Positions 45,909-63,177 of a stretch of DNA of 64,000 bases are shown here, piece by piece. Under the pieces are notes generated by a model, which was not told the DNA's origin, made no database searches, and saw only the letters and a list, made by a program, of their open reading frames with translations. The stretch's first letter is position 1, and the number at the start of each line of letters is the position of its first letter. The position numbers were made by a program, and so were the translations under genes. This DNA comes from Vigna angularis (lineage: Eukaryota > Streptophyta > Magnoliopsida > Fabales > Fabaceae): assembly GCF_016808095.1 (NCBI RefSeq), contig NC_068975.1:18917501-18981500 (forward strand), written 5' to 3'.

Positions 45909-46559
45909 GTATGCTTTTTTATGTCAACTGTTGTATCCAACTTTTAGGATGCATTTTATATCAGCTTTTATTTAAGATGTATTTTATATTGCCTTGCTTT
46001 CACAATAATAGCTCATGGGAAATGTTCTTTTTCTTTGATTTCAGTTTCAATTTTTATATTTGTTCTTTGGTCTTGCTTACTGTTTTCTTTTACTTTTCTT
46101 GCAAGATTTATATCTTGTTTGGTATTGAGCTTACGATTAGTTCTTGATTTACATTTTTAATGCATTCTCATGATTGACCTTTGCCAATAATTGTTTTCAT
46201 TTTGGGAATTACATTACCCAAATTGGGCACGCCAATAGTTGACTAAATATTATTTTATATCGTAGGTATCTAATCAAGGAAGCATGACAAATGATGAAAA
46301 AAATGAAGAACAACAATAATGATAATTGTTATTCAAAACACTTTTTGATTTGTTATGCAAAAGAACATTTTTATTTTTAATTTTTAGGACAAAATATATG
46401 TTATTTATTAAGTTGACAAATTAATTGTATTTTCAATTTTACCATTTATTTTATATAATAATAATTACTTTCGGTTCATATTATTCTGGTTTAATATTAA
46501 ACATATTCCATGTTAATCACATTAATAAAATCATTTGAATAATAAAAAAATTAAACTAT

Positions 46560-46925
46560 TTCCATTACCGACGATTTTCAAAACTCCAACTACATAAACT
46601 AGAAAATACCTATGGTTTTTGACTAATCCACACAAGTCTCGACTGTTTCTATTAACTCCAACAACTACCAACGATTTTTACGAACCCCTTGCAAGTACTG
46701 ACAGTTTCTGTGAAAACCCTCGCAAATGACCACGGTTAAATAAACTCCTCTAAGTTGCGACGGTTTCTAAAAAACCCTTGCAAATAGTGGCCGTTACAAA
46801 CAAAACCGTCGAAAATCTTTGTCGACGGTGATTTTTCCAACCGCGAGATACTTATTTACCAAGGGTTAAAATCGTCAGTAATGCAAAAAAGAAAAACCCT
46901 GGTAAAATTTGTTATTTTTGTAGTG
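46560..46925. mobile_element. Right end of a CACTA (En/Spm-like) element
   Basis: It ends ATTTTTGTAGTG at 46925, the complement of CACTACAAAAAT. This terminus is preceded by many subterminal copies of CGACGGTTT or ACCGACGATTTT (46568-46880) in both orientations. Short CACTA ends with clustered subterminal repeats are typical of the superfamily. The matching left end was not found in the window. Confidence 0.65.
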
Positions 46926-48103
46926 AAATATAAAATTATCTTAATAAAGCATAAAACATTGACCTTTATTGTGTATCTAAAATGAAAGTTGGTCATACTA
47001 ATGAAATGTTTTTTGTAAGTTAGTAGAAGATGTGCTAATTCTCAAGTTAAATCTGAGATGAAAGAATACAATAATTGTGTTAAGAGAATAAAGCATTTAA
47101 ACGAAAACGAGGGCAAGAAAGTCTTGAGTGTTTTGAAAAAAGATTTTGTATATTTTGTTATATTTGTGCATATTACTAAAACACAAAGATATGATAAAAA
47201 CACTAAAAAATACATTGTGAGAGAAGAAGATAAAATCACTAAAAAAAGACGTGAGAGAAGAAGGACATTATGAGAATATTTTCCTTAAAACCTTCTACTC
47301 TGTTACATCGTATAAGCTCAATTTGCTTAAGGCTATAATAAAGCTCTAGCCGCCTTACAAGGAAAACTAAAATCTAACTTTCTACCTAAAGGCTACATGC
47401 TCTACTGAAGTCAACTTTTTTGTCTAATGGTCATCTTTCAAGAAAAGCTATATATAGACGAAAGTTAGAAAATAAGACAAGAATGATAACACAAGAAGGA
47501 TAATATAAAAAGAATAGAATAGTGAACTTAAACTTACATCGCTCATATATATCGTCTAAAGATATATTTCTTTTGAGAGAAAAATCTTAGCAAATCAAAA
47601 AACTTTTTGTATTGCTTCTATAATCTTTTTGAGAGTTATCATTTGTACCTTTACTCTTAACATTGTTTGTATTATAAGTTCTAAAAGTTAAAACCAGAAG
47701 TATTTAGACGTGTTGTCTAAGGTTAAAACCAGAAGTAGTTAGAATGATCAAAGGTGGTTAAAATACTTGTAAACTAGATGTGGTTAAACTCGGAATAATT
47801 GTGTTGACTAGATTAACTAGAAGTGGTAAGGATACTTATTATAAATCTGGAAAGGTAAAACTCATGTAATCTTATTAAAGATCAGTGAAACCTTGCAGTT
47901 TTTAAAGAAGAATTGGTTGTAGCTTAAGTTAAGTGAACCAATATCAAATTTGTTGTTTATTTTCTTGTTATTTAAAACGTTTTCTATTTACTCCTATCCT
48001 GTCATAAAAAATAACGTCTGAATATTTTACAAATTATATATCTTCTTTATAAAACATTGAAAGAATGCTTTGCAAAAGGATTTCAAAAATACTATTTACA
48101 CCT
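46926..48103. other. AT-rich intergenic sequence
   Basis: No recognisable gene or element. A weak repeat of AGAAGT..TTAGA phrases occurs near 47690-47830. Confidence 0.5.
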
Positions 48104-48580
48104 TTAATGTTTTCCTATGTTTTCACATCGCCTTGCATGTTGATATGCCATAAGGAGTTCATACGTGGCATGGAGACATGATCTACCTAGGTTAGGATGC
48201 AGACTTCCATCCCGAGTACCCCAGTAAATAAAGTTGGTAGGATATGTGGGAGGAGGAGACCAAGATCTTTGCGTTTGAGGAGTTGCCACACAAGAATTGG
48301 TGTGACAGAGGGACAATGGAAGTGACCACAAAAAATATCAGCACCATGCTCTAGTTGATAGAAATACATAAACTTGTTGTAAGGTCATGCCAAGTCGTTC
48401 ATACAAAATTTGGAACGCCTTCAAGAACGACCAACTCTTCAGATGTAACTGGCTCGGTGCCTCCCGCATTTTGGATAACATATGACACTCAAAGATAGAC
48501 AAAGGAAATGTAATATCTAAGTCCTTAAACATATACTTGTATACAGAGGTAAAGTCGACACAATTTGATAAAAGTTTCAT
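48104..48580 (-). pseudogene. Fragment of a putative gypsy-type plant transposon protein (Transposase_28-like)
   Basis: On the minus strand, frame 48580-48338 contains FPLSIFECHMLSKMREAPSQ followed by LHLKSWSFLKAFQILYE. This resembles the widespread plant domain in which a Q-L-H-P-N-S-W-x-F-x-R-A-F-x-I-L core is typical. The next frame (48331-48104) continues in another register after a stop. No neighbouring gag or pol is preserved. Confidence 0.5.
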
Positions 48581-48997
48581 ATATATCCTATGACTCGAAG
48601 ATCAAGGCTCGACCGATATATATTCTACAAACTCCTTGTCACAAATATCAAAACTAGATACAAAGTCTTCTACAGACTCGTCAGAAAGGAAGTTAGAAGC
48701 ATTTACACCACTTCTTAAAAGGTTACTTAGAGGTGGAAGAACCACCCATTTTCTGTTTCCCTTTCATAGGGGAGGAGGAAGAAAGGGAGATTCATCGGAA
48801 GAACCTCTGAAAATAGAGTCAGTACGACTCGAAGAGTCATCATCTCTGGCGGCAACAACCTTTGGTTGAACCAAAAGTTATAGCTCACCAAAAGAATAAA
48901 AGAGAGATGATGAAGACATAGACAGGTACCTAGAGGATGACAAATGAAGAATTAACTTGAATGACGATACTGAAAGTTGGAAAACAAGATCAGAAAC
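48581..48997. other. Unassigned sequence
   Basis: A 77-codon frame (48636-48869, plus) rich in S, R and E is present. It matches nothing I recognise and may be a further remnant of the transposon protein locus. Confidence 0.3.
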
Positions 48998-49902
48998 ACA
49001 AAATTGAATATGCATAAATTCAAAACCCTCATTAATGAAGAGAGAGATTAACTCTGTAGAAAAGCTTTTTGAGTTATTGATAGGTTAATAAAACATGAAA
49101 AATGATATTTCACAACATTTTTTTGACAACATTTTAACATCATCTACATGTCATTTTGTGATTGATCCAAAATTACTCCACAATCAATAATAATCATAAA
49201 CACCAACATGAACCAATAAAAAACACAAAATTGAATATGCATAAATTCAAAACCCTCATTAATGAAGAGAGAGATTAACTCTGTAGAAAAGCTTTTTGAG
49301 TTATTGATAGGTTAATAAAACATGGAAAATGATATTTCACAACATTTTTTTGACAACATTTTAACATCATCTACGTGTCATTTTGTGATTGATCCAAAAT
49401 TACTCCACAATCAATAATAATCATAAACACCAACATGAACCAATAAAAAACACAAAATTGAATATGCATAAATTCAAAACCCTCATTAATGAAGAGAGAG
49501 ATTAACTCTGTAGAAAAGCTTTTTGAGTTATTGATAGGTTAATAAAACATGGAAAATGATATTTCACAACATTTTTTTGACAACATTTTAACATCATCTA
49601 CGTGTCATTTTGTGATTGATCTAAAATTACTCCACAATCAATAATAATCATAAACACCAACATGAACCAATAAAAAACACAAAATTGAATATGCATAAAT
49701 TCAAAACCCTCATTAATGAAGAGAGAGATTAACTTTGCAAAAAAGCTTTTTGAGTTATTGATAGGTTAATAAAACATGGAAAATGATATTTCACAACATT
49801 TTTTTGACAACATTTTAACATTATCTACGTGTCATTTTGTGATTGGTCCAAAATTACTCCACAATCAATAATAATAATCATAAACACCAACATGAACCAA
49901 TA
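48998..49902. repeat. Four tandem copies of a 227-bp unit
   Basis: Units start near 48998, 49225, 49452 and 49679, with exact 227-bp spacing of TTGAATATGCATAAATTC. They are almost identical. The fourth differs most, for example TTAACTTTGCAAAAAAG instead of TTAACTCTGTAGAAAAG. The right part of each unit is the left half of the MITE at 49778-49966. Only the fourth copy continues into the complete MITE. Confidence 0.95.
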
Positions 49903-49975
49903 TCAAAATGACATGTAGATGATGTTAAAATATTGTCAAAAAATATGTTGTCAAAGTATATTATCCATAAAACAT
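49769..49975. mobile_element. 189-bp MITE of Mutator type with 9-bp target duplication
   Basis: The element spans 49778-49966, flanked by the perfect duplication ATAAAACAT (49769-49777, 49967-49975). Inverted ends of about 70 bp carry TTGACAACATTTTAAC and CATCTACATGTCATTTTG. The outermost GGAAAATGATATTTCACAAC resembles the ends of MULE-D, so both may belong to one family. Confidence 0.85.
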
Positions 49976-52852
49976 AACAATGGCACGCTAATTTCAAGCT
50001 CAACACACTAGCGTCACACATTACATCGATCATGACAAACCATATTCAAAAAAAATTCTAACCGATATTAAGCTGCGAGAGATTGTCAGTGATGTTTAAG
50101 CCGATCTTGTGCTAAAAGCAACAAAAAGGATAAAAAGCAATTTGACCACAACTTAAAAATGACAAATAAACTTGTTCATCACTTAATAAATTCGTCTAAT
50201 TACAAAAATTATTAATTTTCGAATTTAGAATATTTATGTATCTACTCGACTCAAAGTATAATATTATTGTTAAGTTAAAAATGACCGCAAATCAAAAGAT
50301 CTAAAAGAGATACTTATGTGAAATATATAAACACCATAATTTTTGTTATAATAAATTGAACACAACTATTATATTTTTTAATTTGTTATTAACACTATAC
50401 CACAAAGAGTATTTCAACTCAATACTCATTCTATAATATCATCTACTGAATTGAGTGTCGAAATCTTACAAGTAAATTTCTTCTCGGATTAGAAAGCTTC
50501 GTAGATAAGCTAATTTGCCTCAAAAACCAATGATAAGAGCAGTTTCTAAGACATTAGCAAAAGCATTCTACAAATATTAAGAGAGAGAAATAATAATCGT
50601 TACAACACTATAATAAAAATAATCCCAACAACTTAACTAAAAACTTAACTTCTATCAAAATCAGGAAAAATTCCTAATTTGTCATTCTAACAATATTTTA
50701 ATCTTAATCATAATAATAATTACAATCAAAATCGAGCTAAAGAAATAATAAGAGGAAAATAAATTAAATTTGGTAATAGAAATTTTTTGGATGTTTTACT
50801 TTTTATGTCAAATTCCGTAAAAAAATTTAAATTCTAAAAAAACCGAGTCTTCAAATTCGATATCTAAACCCTCATTTTATTTTCCACTTCTTTTATTAGA
50901 GATTACAAAGCTACACACATTGATAACTCAACATTGGGACTCTGCTTATTTCATTATCTATGACATTAGGTAATCCACTAAAAATCTTTTGCAATCCCTT
51001 TCCAAGGACAACTAAGGGAAACATATCCTTGATTTCACAAGCAAACAAGTCAAAAGCAATTAATTAGCCACTCTCAAAACTAAGATTTCACAAATTATTG
51101 GAATACTATTGATAACTTTTGCTGTAGACAAACCATTCATTTTCTAAGACGATATAGAAAGGGTGACCAAAGACGTTAACATAATGAAACTTTTGGTAAT
51201 ATAACCTTTGTTTTGTCATTATCCATACACACACATGAACCCTTAACATTATAACCCTTATTGTTTCTTTCTGTACTATCTATTTTAACTTGTTTAAAAT
51301 GAAAATATGGAACCCAAAAGTCATACAGTGCATTTGTTAAAAATGTTTTTTTTTATGAAAAATAAAGAGTAAAAGAGGAAGCAATGTTATCCTTAAAAAA
51401 ATGCCATAGAAGAGTGTGACATTACAAGTGTTTGACTAAAGTAAATACAAATACATTGCAGTAATTCAAGACATAAAAGTGTCTCAATAGATGTAAACCA
51501 TTTTAAGGAAATTTATCAAGGAAGACAGTACTGATACATTTCCTTGTAAAAACAATCAATTCTTTAGAAAGCAACTTTTTTAAACAAGCGGAATAAAATT
51601 TGAATTATATAAATTAGGTTAAATTTTTTTTTTTATAAATTTTCATAAAAAATAATATCTAAATTATTTAGCCTTCATTCATTTCAAAATTCAGAAAACA
51701 AAAGAAAAATGTCATTATACATAAATGAAAAAAATCAAGTTTTTCTTAATCTATATCATTAGTTTCATTTATAATTATAATTTTATTAATTTATATTTAT
51801 TGAAAAAAAGTTAATACACTTAAGAAAGGAGTTTCAGCATTTAAGAACGATGTGAAAGTTACCCAATGAAGGCTTGTTTGGAAGAAGTATAGTCACGCTT
51901 TCCTCGGTTTTTCGTGTGATCAAATCCCCAAATCATAATTTCATAAAAAAAAAGCCAATAAATTGGGGTTCAAATTCGAACTTGTAAGAATCGGTAGTAT
52001 TTTCTCATTGCTTCTTTCTCTTCCATTCTCTTTAGTGCGGTTGTGTGTATGCTTAATGTGTGAGATTTAAGAAGCAGAAAAGAGCAACGCCATCAAAAAA
52101 GTTAACTAAGCGCCAGGTAATGTTGTTTATTTTTCATTCGATTGTTCATGAAAAAAAATTGTTTTTTATTCCCTATATGGAGTATAGAACGTTTGGATAA
52201 TCCATTATTCTTTATAGAAGTGTTTTAGGCTAATGATACCAAAAAAAATGTCATGTCTCTGAACTTTCTTATAGATCAATATGATCTTCAGACTTCAGAC
52301 TGGATTTAGCCACTTTTAAGTTTAAATAACTGTGATGAAATTTTAGAAAGGAGATAATAATTCACTAAAATTTGGGGGACGGATTCATCATTATGAAAAT
52401 GCAGTGACCTTTACTATTTCTGACCGTAGGGGGGTAAAATAACATTTTATTTTTCATGTTTAACGACACTTGTTTCTGTAAATCATCTACTTGTTTTCTT
52501 AGTGACTGATTTGAATGTTAGTTTTGTGTAATGCCTTGAATGCGTGGCTCTGCTGTTCTGTTTGGTATAGTAATCGTCGATTTGAAAACCCAATGAACTC
52601 TTAATTAGCAAAAAGCTTGAACAATAAACTGCATAACAGTTCACAAAATAAGCATAAATTATCTGTGAGCAAAATTAATATTATTTATAGGGTGAGTCTC
52701 ATACTAGTCTTAGAGTAATAGGAAGTGTAACAACTGAAACCTTGACCTAAGTCCAGTAAGGTAGGATACACTAGATGAAATGTAACGGTGACCAGACACC
52801 ATAAAATTTTTATCGTCATGAAGAACATATCTGGTTGGTGGCTAATTTCAAT
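49976..52852. other. AT-rich intergenic region downstream of the ABCC gene
   Basis: No supported gene. A segment at about 51840-52122 is less AT-rich and ends AAGCGCCAG|GTAATG, which could be a non-coding first exon of a plus-strand transcript, but nothing downstream confirms it. The sequence just before 52853 is the probable 3' UTR of the transporter. Confidence 0.45.
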
Positions 52853-58440
<5,588 letters not shown>

Positions 58441-59312
58441 CTTCTTTCAGTCTTTTCTCTGTGGTCGCGAAACACGAATAACTAGACTGGGTAGAGTGAA
58501 GCAGAGGAAAAATTGAGTTGGATGGTGCATCACAAAATATCTTTTTCCATTTAAGAAACAGAACCAAGCAAGCAAGAAGCTTCCCTCATTGAGAAAACTT
58601 TATACAAATTAATTTTTAAAGATTTAATTATTTATCGATTTAGCTGTTGGATTGTATTTTATTAAATCATTACAGACTAGTTTGAAAATAAAATTTCAAC
58701 ACTTACGAAGACTATTTACATCATTTTATCATTCAAAAAAGTATTTAAAGGAAAGATTGATATTAAATTATGGCGAATTTGTTATTTAAAGTTAAAAGAA
58801 GGTAGAGACTTGTTATTTAAAGTCAACATTTCTTTTTAAAGTAGTCGAGAATGTTGTGCCAAGATACATTTGGGGATATCATGAAAAGCAATATAAAATC
58901 TATGCATGAGCGAAACTATTCCCAGGGCATTCAGTGCTCAAGCTAATTTAATTTGTTTTGAAAAAATAGGACCACTTCCTTACATGGATTACAAAACATT
59001 CTAGATTTCCATTAATAAAAAAATTCATTCTTATTTAAAATGTAGTATTCAAATGTTATCAAAATTTTATTTTATTTTCATATATACTATTCCTTTTTTT
59101 ATGTAATAATTTCATAATTTATTTTTATAAAAGAGTACACCTCTGGTAATAAAATAAAAATGATATTATCATAAATTCAATATTAAAATGATATAATTTT
59201 TTAATATTAAATATCAATAAATAAATTATAATTACATAAATATCATATTAGAATGTCAAATAACAATTAAATAATGTTATAAAAGAGTAAAAATATTAAA
59301 TATGTAATATTC
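58441..59312. other. Promoter region of the ABCC gene and AT-rich spacer
   Basis: Upstream of the minus-strand start codon. The 58441-58570 part is the likely 5' UTR. The remainder is AT-rich with no further gene before the second Tekay-like LTR. Confidence 0.5.
58598..58605 (-). promoter_or_regulatory. Probable TATA box of the ABCC gene
   Basis: Minus-strand GTATAAAG, about 160 bp before the ATG, which would leave a leader of about 130 nt. Spacing and sequence are typical, but the transcript start is not shown. Confidence 0.5.
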
Positions 59313-61657
59313 CAAAATATAGTATTAATACTATATGAAAGAGTCATCACAATGAGAATATGATAAAACAATTATTAACTATATGAAAAAGTAAAACCTT
59401 ATCGTCATCCCAAAATATACTATAAAATTTAAACTTTTTATGCAAACATCCTACACCAAAACTATTTACAAACTACAACTATGAAGATAATTACTCTGCA
59501 GTATCACCTCCATCAAAAGTCTGCTCCAAAGACACCTCATCTTCCTCTGCTCACACTTACAGGATGATCATCGCAAAGAGAGAAAACCAAGAAAACATAT
59601 AACATAGACACAGGTAGAAGGGTAAGCTAGAAGAAAACCAAGTAATAATATATAAATACAATTAACAATTTCAAGTAGATCAACACAACTATATCAACCC
59701 AAAGTAACTTTGCATTTAACCCACACTTGACTTGACAATCCGGATTAGTATGAACATGTAGTTATGGCAGTTCGTGCACTTGTCGTGGTGAAACAGTTGG
59801 CCCACCCCAAGCTACCACACATGGTTAGTCTATTATCACTCACCTTAGGCCAAGGAAAAGCCCTTAGGCTAAGACCTCTTGCTATTCGCACGACATGTCT
59901 CACCCCTCTCTACTTGAGAATAGGTGACCATTAGAAAGTCAGGATGAACTCCAACATTGAGCTTCCCATATTCATATTTACAAACTTGAAATTCACCACT
60001 GAGAAATTCCTCTTTGGAATTCTCTTCCACACCATTTGAAACCATAAACCTTGCTTTCATATTCATATAACATACATTATCCACAAATAAATCAATTTCA
60101 TTACTTCAACCAATAAAGAACAAAGGAGAGAAGAATGCATGATAACCTCGGACAATCGCTCAGCGCATGCACTCGCTAAGTGACCACAAACTTTACTCGC
60201 ACAACGATCCTGTTCGCTGTGCAAATCCACTGACAGTGAGCCAACCTTTTCAACACTCGCTCAACGACCCAACTCGTTGTGCGAATTAGACTACCAATGG
60301 TATCAGGCCCCAACCCCTTTGCTTAGCGCCCCAACTTGTTATGTGAAAGTCCAAACAGTGGTCCAGACACCCAACTCTCTCGTTGAGAGCCCCCATTCAC
60401 TAATCAAATAAAACTCACAATGCTCCCAAACTTCAACCATTCGCTTAGCGCACCTTCTCGCTGTACGAATCCTTACACAGTGAGCCAACCTCTACAACCA
60501 CTCGCTGAGCTACTTCACTCGCTCAACGAGTCTGCATAATCTGTAGCACAACATCTGCAGAATTACGCAACCTACTCCAAATTTACCAATTCCAACTATT
60601 TCACCCAACTTCTAACCCTCATAAATTGTGTTATATACCTAATTTTACTTGACTAAGTGTGTCTAAACCTTTCTAACCTCATTCTAAAGTAATCACTAAC
60701 CAATTACCACTTTAAAACACACAATTCATCCACCTAGGGACCCAAATCTCATTCTACTATTCTTGGCACAGTTTTGAACAACTTAGGGACTCTAGAAAGC
60801 CCCAAATAACTTATCTAAACTATTATATCTGACCATTTTAGTGCCCAACCTCTAAATCAAAATTTCACTACTCAACTTCCTCAAAACTCACCAAAAGTCA
60901 AATATGAACAATGCCCTCTCTTCACTAAACCTTCTCATCACATATTTCCAACATACAATACATTCCATCACAGTACAAACATTATTCAATTCCATTCATA
61001 AACATCATTCATTAAACCACACTCAAAGACAATCAATTTAATCATAACACGTCTACCCAAAACCTAATTTCTATTCAAATAACACCATGCTCATAAATCC
61101 ATCACACATACAAACTAAATAACAATTTAAAGTAAATCTAGCTTCCTTTACCTCAATCAAACTTGCACTGCTGAAGAATTAGTACGACCTTGCCTTGCAC
61201 CACAAGCAAATTTCTAGAAGCACATACAAATCACCAATTGGTGATAGGAAACTACTTTTAAAACTTAAATGGAATTAAGAATCAAGAGAAGGAGAATCCA
61301 AACACATGCAAGAGCATAAATTCTATGTGATCACAGAATTAGGGAAAACCTAGGAGAAAGGAACGAAACTTACCTGCTCAAATCGAGAAATTGATCGGGC
61401 AAATATGTAGACTTTGACGCCGTGATCCCCTAGGTACCTCCTAATCGTCAAATAGTGGATCAAGGAGTGAGAAAGAGTAGAGAGAAGTGAGAGAACTCAA
61501 GGAGAATAATGTTCTAGAGAGATAGAGGTGATTTAGATAATGAACCGAGTTTTAGAAAATTCTATTTATATTATAAGATTATTTTAAAATAAAATACTCG
61601 GTCTCATTATTTTAATACACCTATCTACTCTAATACTCTATTTTCTAGGTTCTTACA
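59313..61657 (-). repeat. 3' LTR of the second Tekay-like element
   Basis: 2345 bp with ends TGTAATATTCC and GGTTCTTACA on the plus strand, the same style as the other Tekay-like LTR (TGTAACATCCC...CTCTTACA). The minus-strand polypurine-like GTTGGGGAGAA (about 61658-61668) lies next to it. The segment 60150-60540 is a loose array of ACTCGCTCAACGA-type units, analogous in position to the ACCGAAC array in the other element. Confidence 0.85.
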
Positions 61658-61739
61658 TTCTCCCCAACAACAAAAATTTTCGACCTCAAAAATTAGACTT
61701 ACTAGAAAACAGGTGAGGATATGACTCTCTCATGAGTCC

Positions 61740-62385
61740 CTCTAACTTCCAACTAGAATCACCTGTTCTAGTATCCCAAACAACTTTGACTAGACTGATG
61801 GTTTTTCCTCTAAGTTGCTTCGTTTGACTCTCCACAATCCTGACAGGCTACACCTCCTAAGCTGTGAGACATGGAATACTGAATGAAGATTCGCTAGTTG
61901 GGGTGACATGACTATCTCATACACCACTGGCCCTACTCGTCTCAAGATCTAGTAAGGACCAATGAACCTAGGAGATAACTTCCTAGCACGAATGGCTCTT
62001 CCTACATTAGTAGTAGGAGTCACTCTAAGGAAAACATGGTCCCCAACCGCAAACTCTAAGGGTCTCCGTCTCTGGTCAGTATAGGACTTCTACTGACTTT
62101 GAGATGCTCTCATCCTCTCTTGTATCTGTTTTACTTTCTCAGTCTTCTGCTAAATCAATTCTGGCCTAGTCAAAATAGACTCGTCCTCCTAAAACCAACA
62201 TAGAGGCATCCTACAACGTCTTCCATACAATGCCTCAAACGACGCCATACCAATGTTGGCATGAAAATTGTTGTTGTAGGTAAACTCCACCACCAACAAC
62301 ACCTCATCCCAGACTCCCAAGTGATCCAATACACGTCCTCAACAAATCCTTGAGTGATTGGATCGTCCTCTCTGACTGACCATCA
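61740..62385 (-). pseudogene. Degraded integrase C-terminal region
   Basis: Homologous to the chromodomain-side region of the first Tekay-like element: the complements of CTTGACTAGACTGATGG and CCTAGGAGATAACTTCCTAG match. It is broken by many stops, with no frame above 60 codons. Confidence 0.65.
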
Positions 62386-62387
62386 GT

Positions 62388-63172
62388 CTAAGGATGATAA
62401 GTTGAACTCATCTCTAGACGACTACCTAACTCACTCTGCAACGACTGCCAGAATCTAGAAAGGAACCGTGGATCTCTATTTGATATGATGCTAGAAGGCA
62501 TCCCATGCAGCCTCACCACTTCTCTGATGTACAATTGAGCAAGCTTTGCCATTGACATCCTCAAATTCAATGCAAGGAAATGAGCGCTCTTAGTCAACTT
62601 TTCTACAAAAACCCATATGGCATCATGACCTCTAACCATCTGTGGCAAATGGGTAACAAAATCCATAGCTATGTTATCCCATTTCCACTCAAGAATCTCC
62701 AACTGCTACAACAAACCACCAGGTCTCTGATGCTCTACTTTAGCTTTTTGATAGGTCAAACAAGAAGTAACAAATCGTGCTACATCTCCCTTCATCCCCA
62801 ACCACCAGAAAGACTCTTTGAGGTCTTGATACATTTTAGTCATTCTAGGATGCATGCTAAAATTACTATGTTGACCTTCCTCAAGGATCAATCTCCTCAG
62901 TTTCAAATCACCAAGGACACAAACCCTGCCTCTGAACCTCAGTATACCATCAGCCCCCAAAAAAAAAAGTCTATACCCTTCTTAGTACCAATCAAACCCA
63001 CTAATCTCTGTAGCTCGACGTCTGCTAACTGCTTTTCTCTAATGCGCCCTAACCGATCGCTCGACACCACAAGACTGCTGCACCTAATACTATCTGAATC
63101 CAAATCCACCTTCAGCCTCAAATCTCTAAAGCTCTCAACCAATTCCAACTCTTTGACCATCAATGCAGACAC
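62388..63172 (-). pseudogene. Integrase zinc-binding region and core of the second Tekay-like element
   Basis: Frames 63172-62939, 62960-62706 and 62702-62388. The zinc-binding part reads HPRMTKMYQDLKESFWW then CLTYQKAK, where the second cysteine of the usual CxxC is tyrosine. The core has MDFVTHLP (first D) but [10 protein letters not shown], where the second catalytic D of SDRD is changed to N. A TAG separates the first two parts of the integrase. Dead as an enzyme. Confidence 0.85.
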
Positions 63173-63177
63173 ATGCT

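Larger units (their letters stand above)
59313..63177 (-). mobile_element. Second Tekay/Del-like chromovirus, minus strand, 3' part
   Basis: On the minus strand the order is RNase H-integrase linker, zinc-binding region, integrase core, degraded C-terminus, polypurine tract, 3' LTR. It is a relative of the 20965-30035 element: the same HQRPGGLL, FVTHLP and REVVRLHG phrases occur. Pol is interrupted at about 63177 by a sequence starting TGTCAGAGCGG, where the related element continues towards CATGCATAATCTTCC. Upstream parts lie beyond the insertion or the window. Confidence 0.85.

Noticed and set aside
48636..48869. A 77-codon plus-strand frame
   Set aside because: No recognisable motif and located between transposon remnants; not called as a gene.
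51840..52125. A possible non-coding first exon ending CGCCAG|GTAATG
   Set aside because: No downstream exon or gene was found; insufficient support for a separate transcript.
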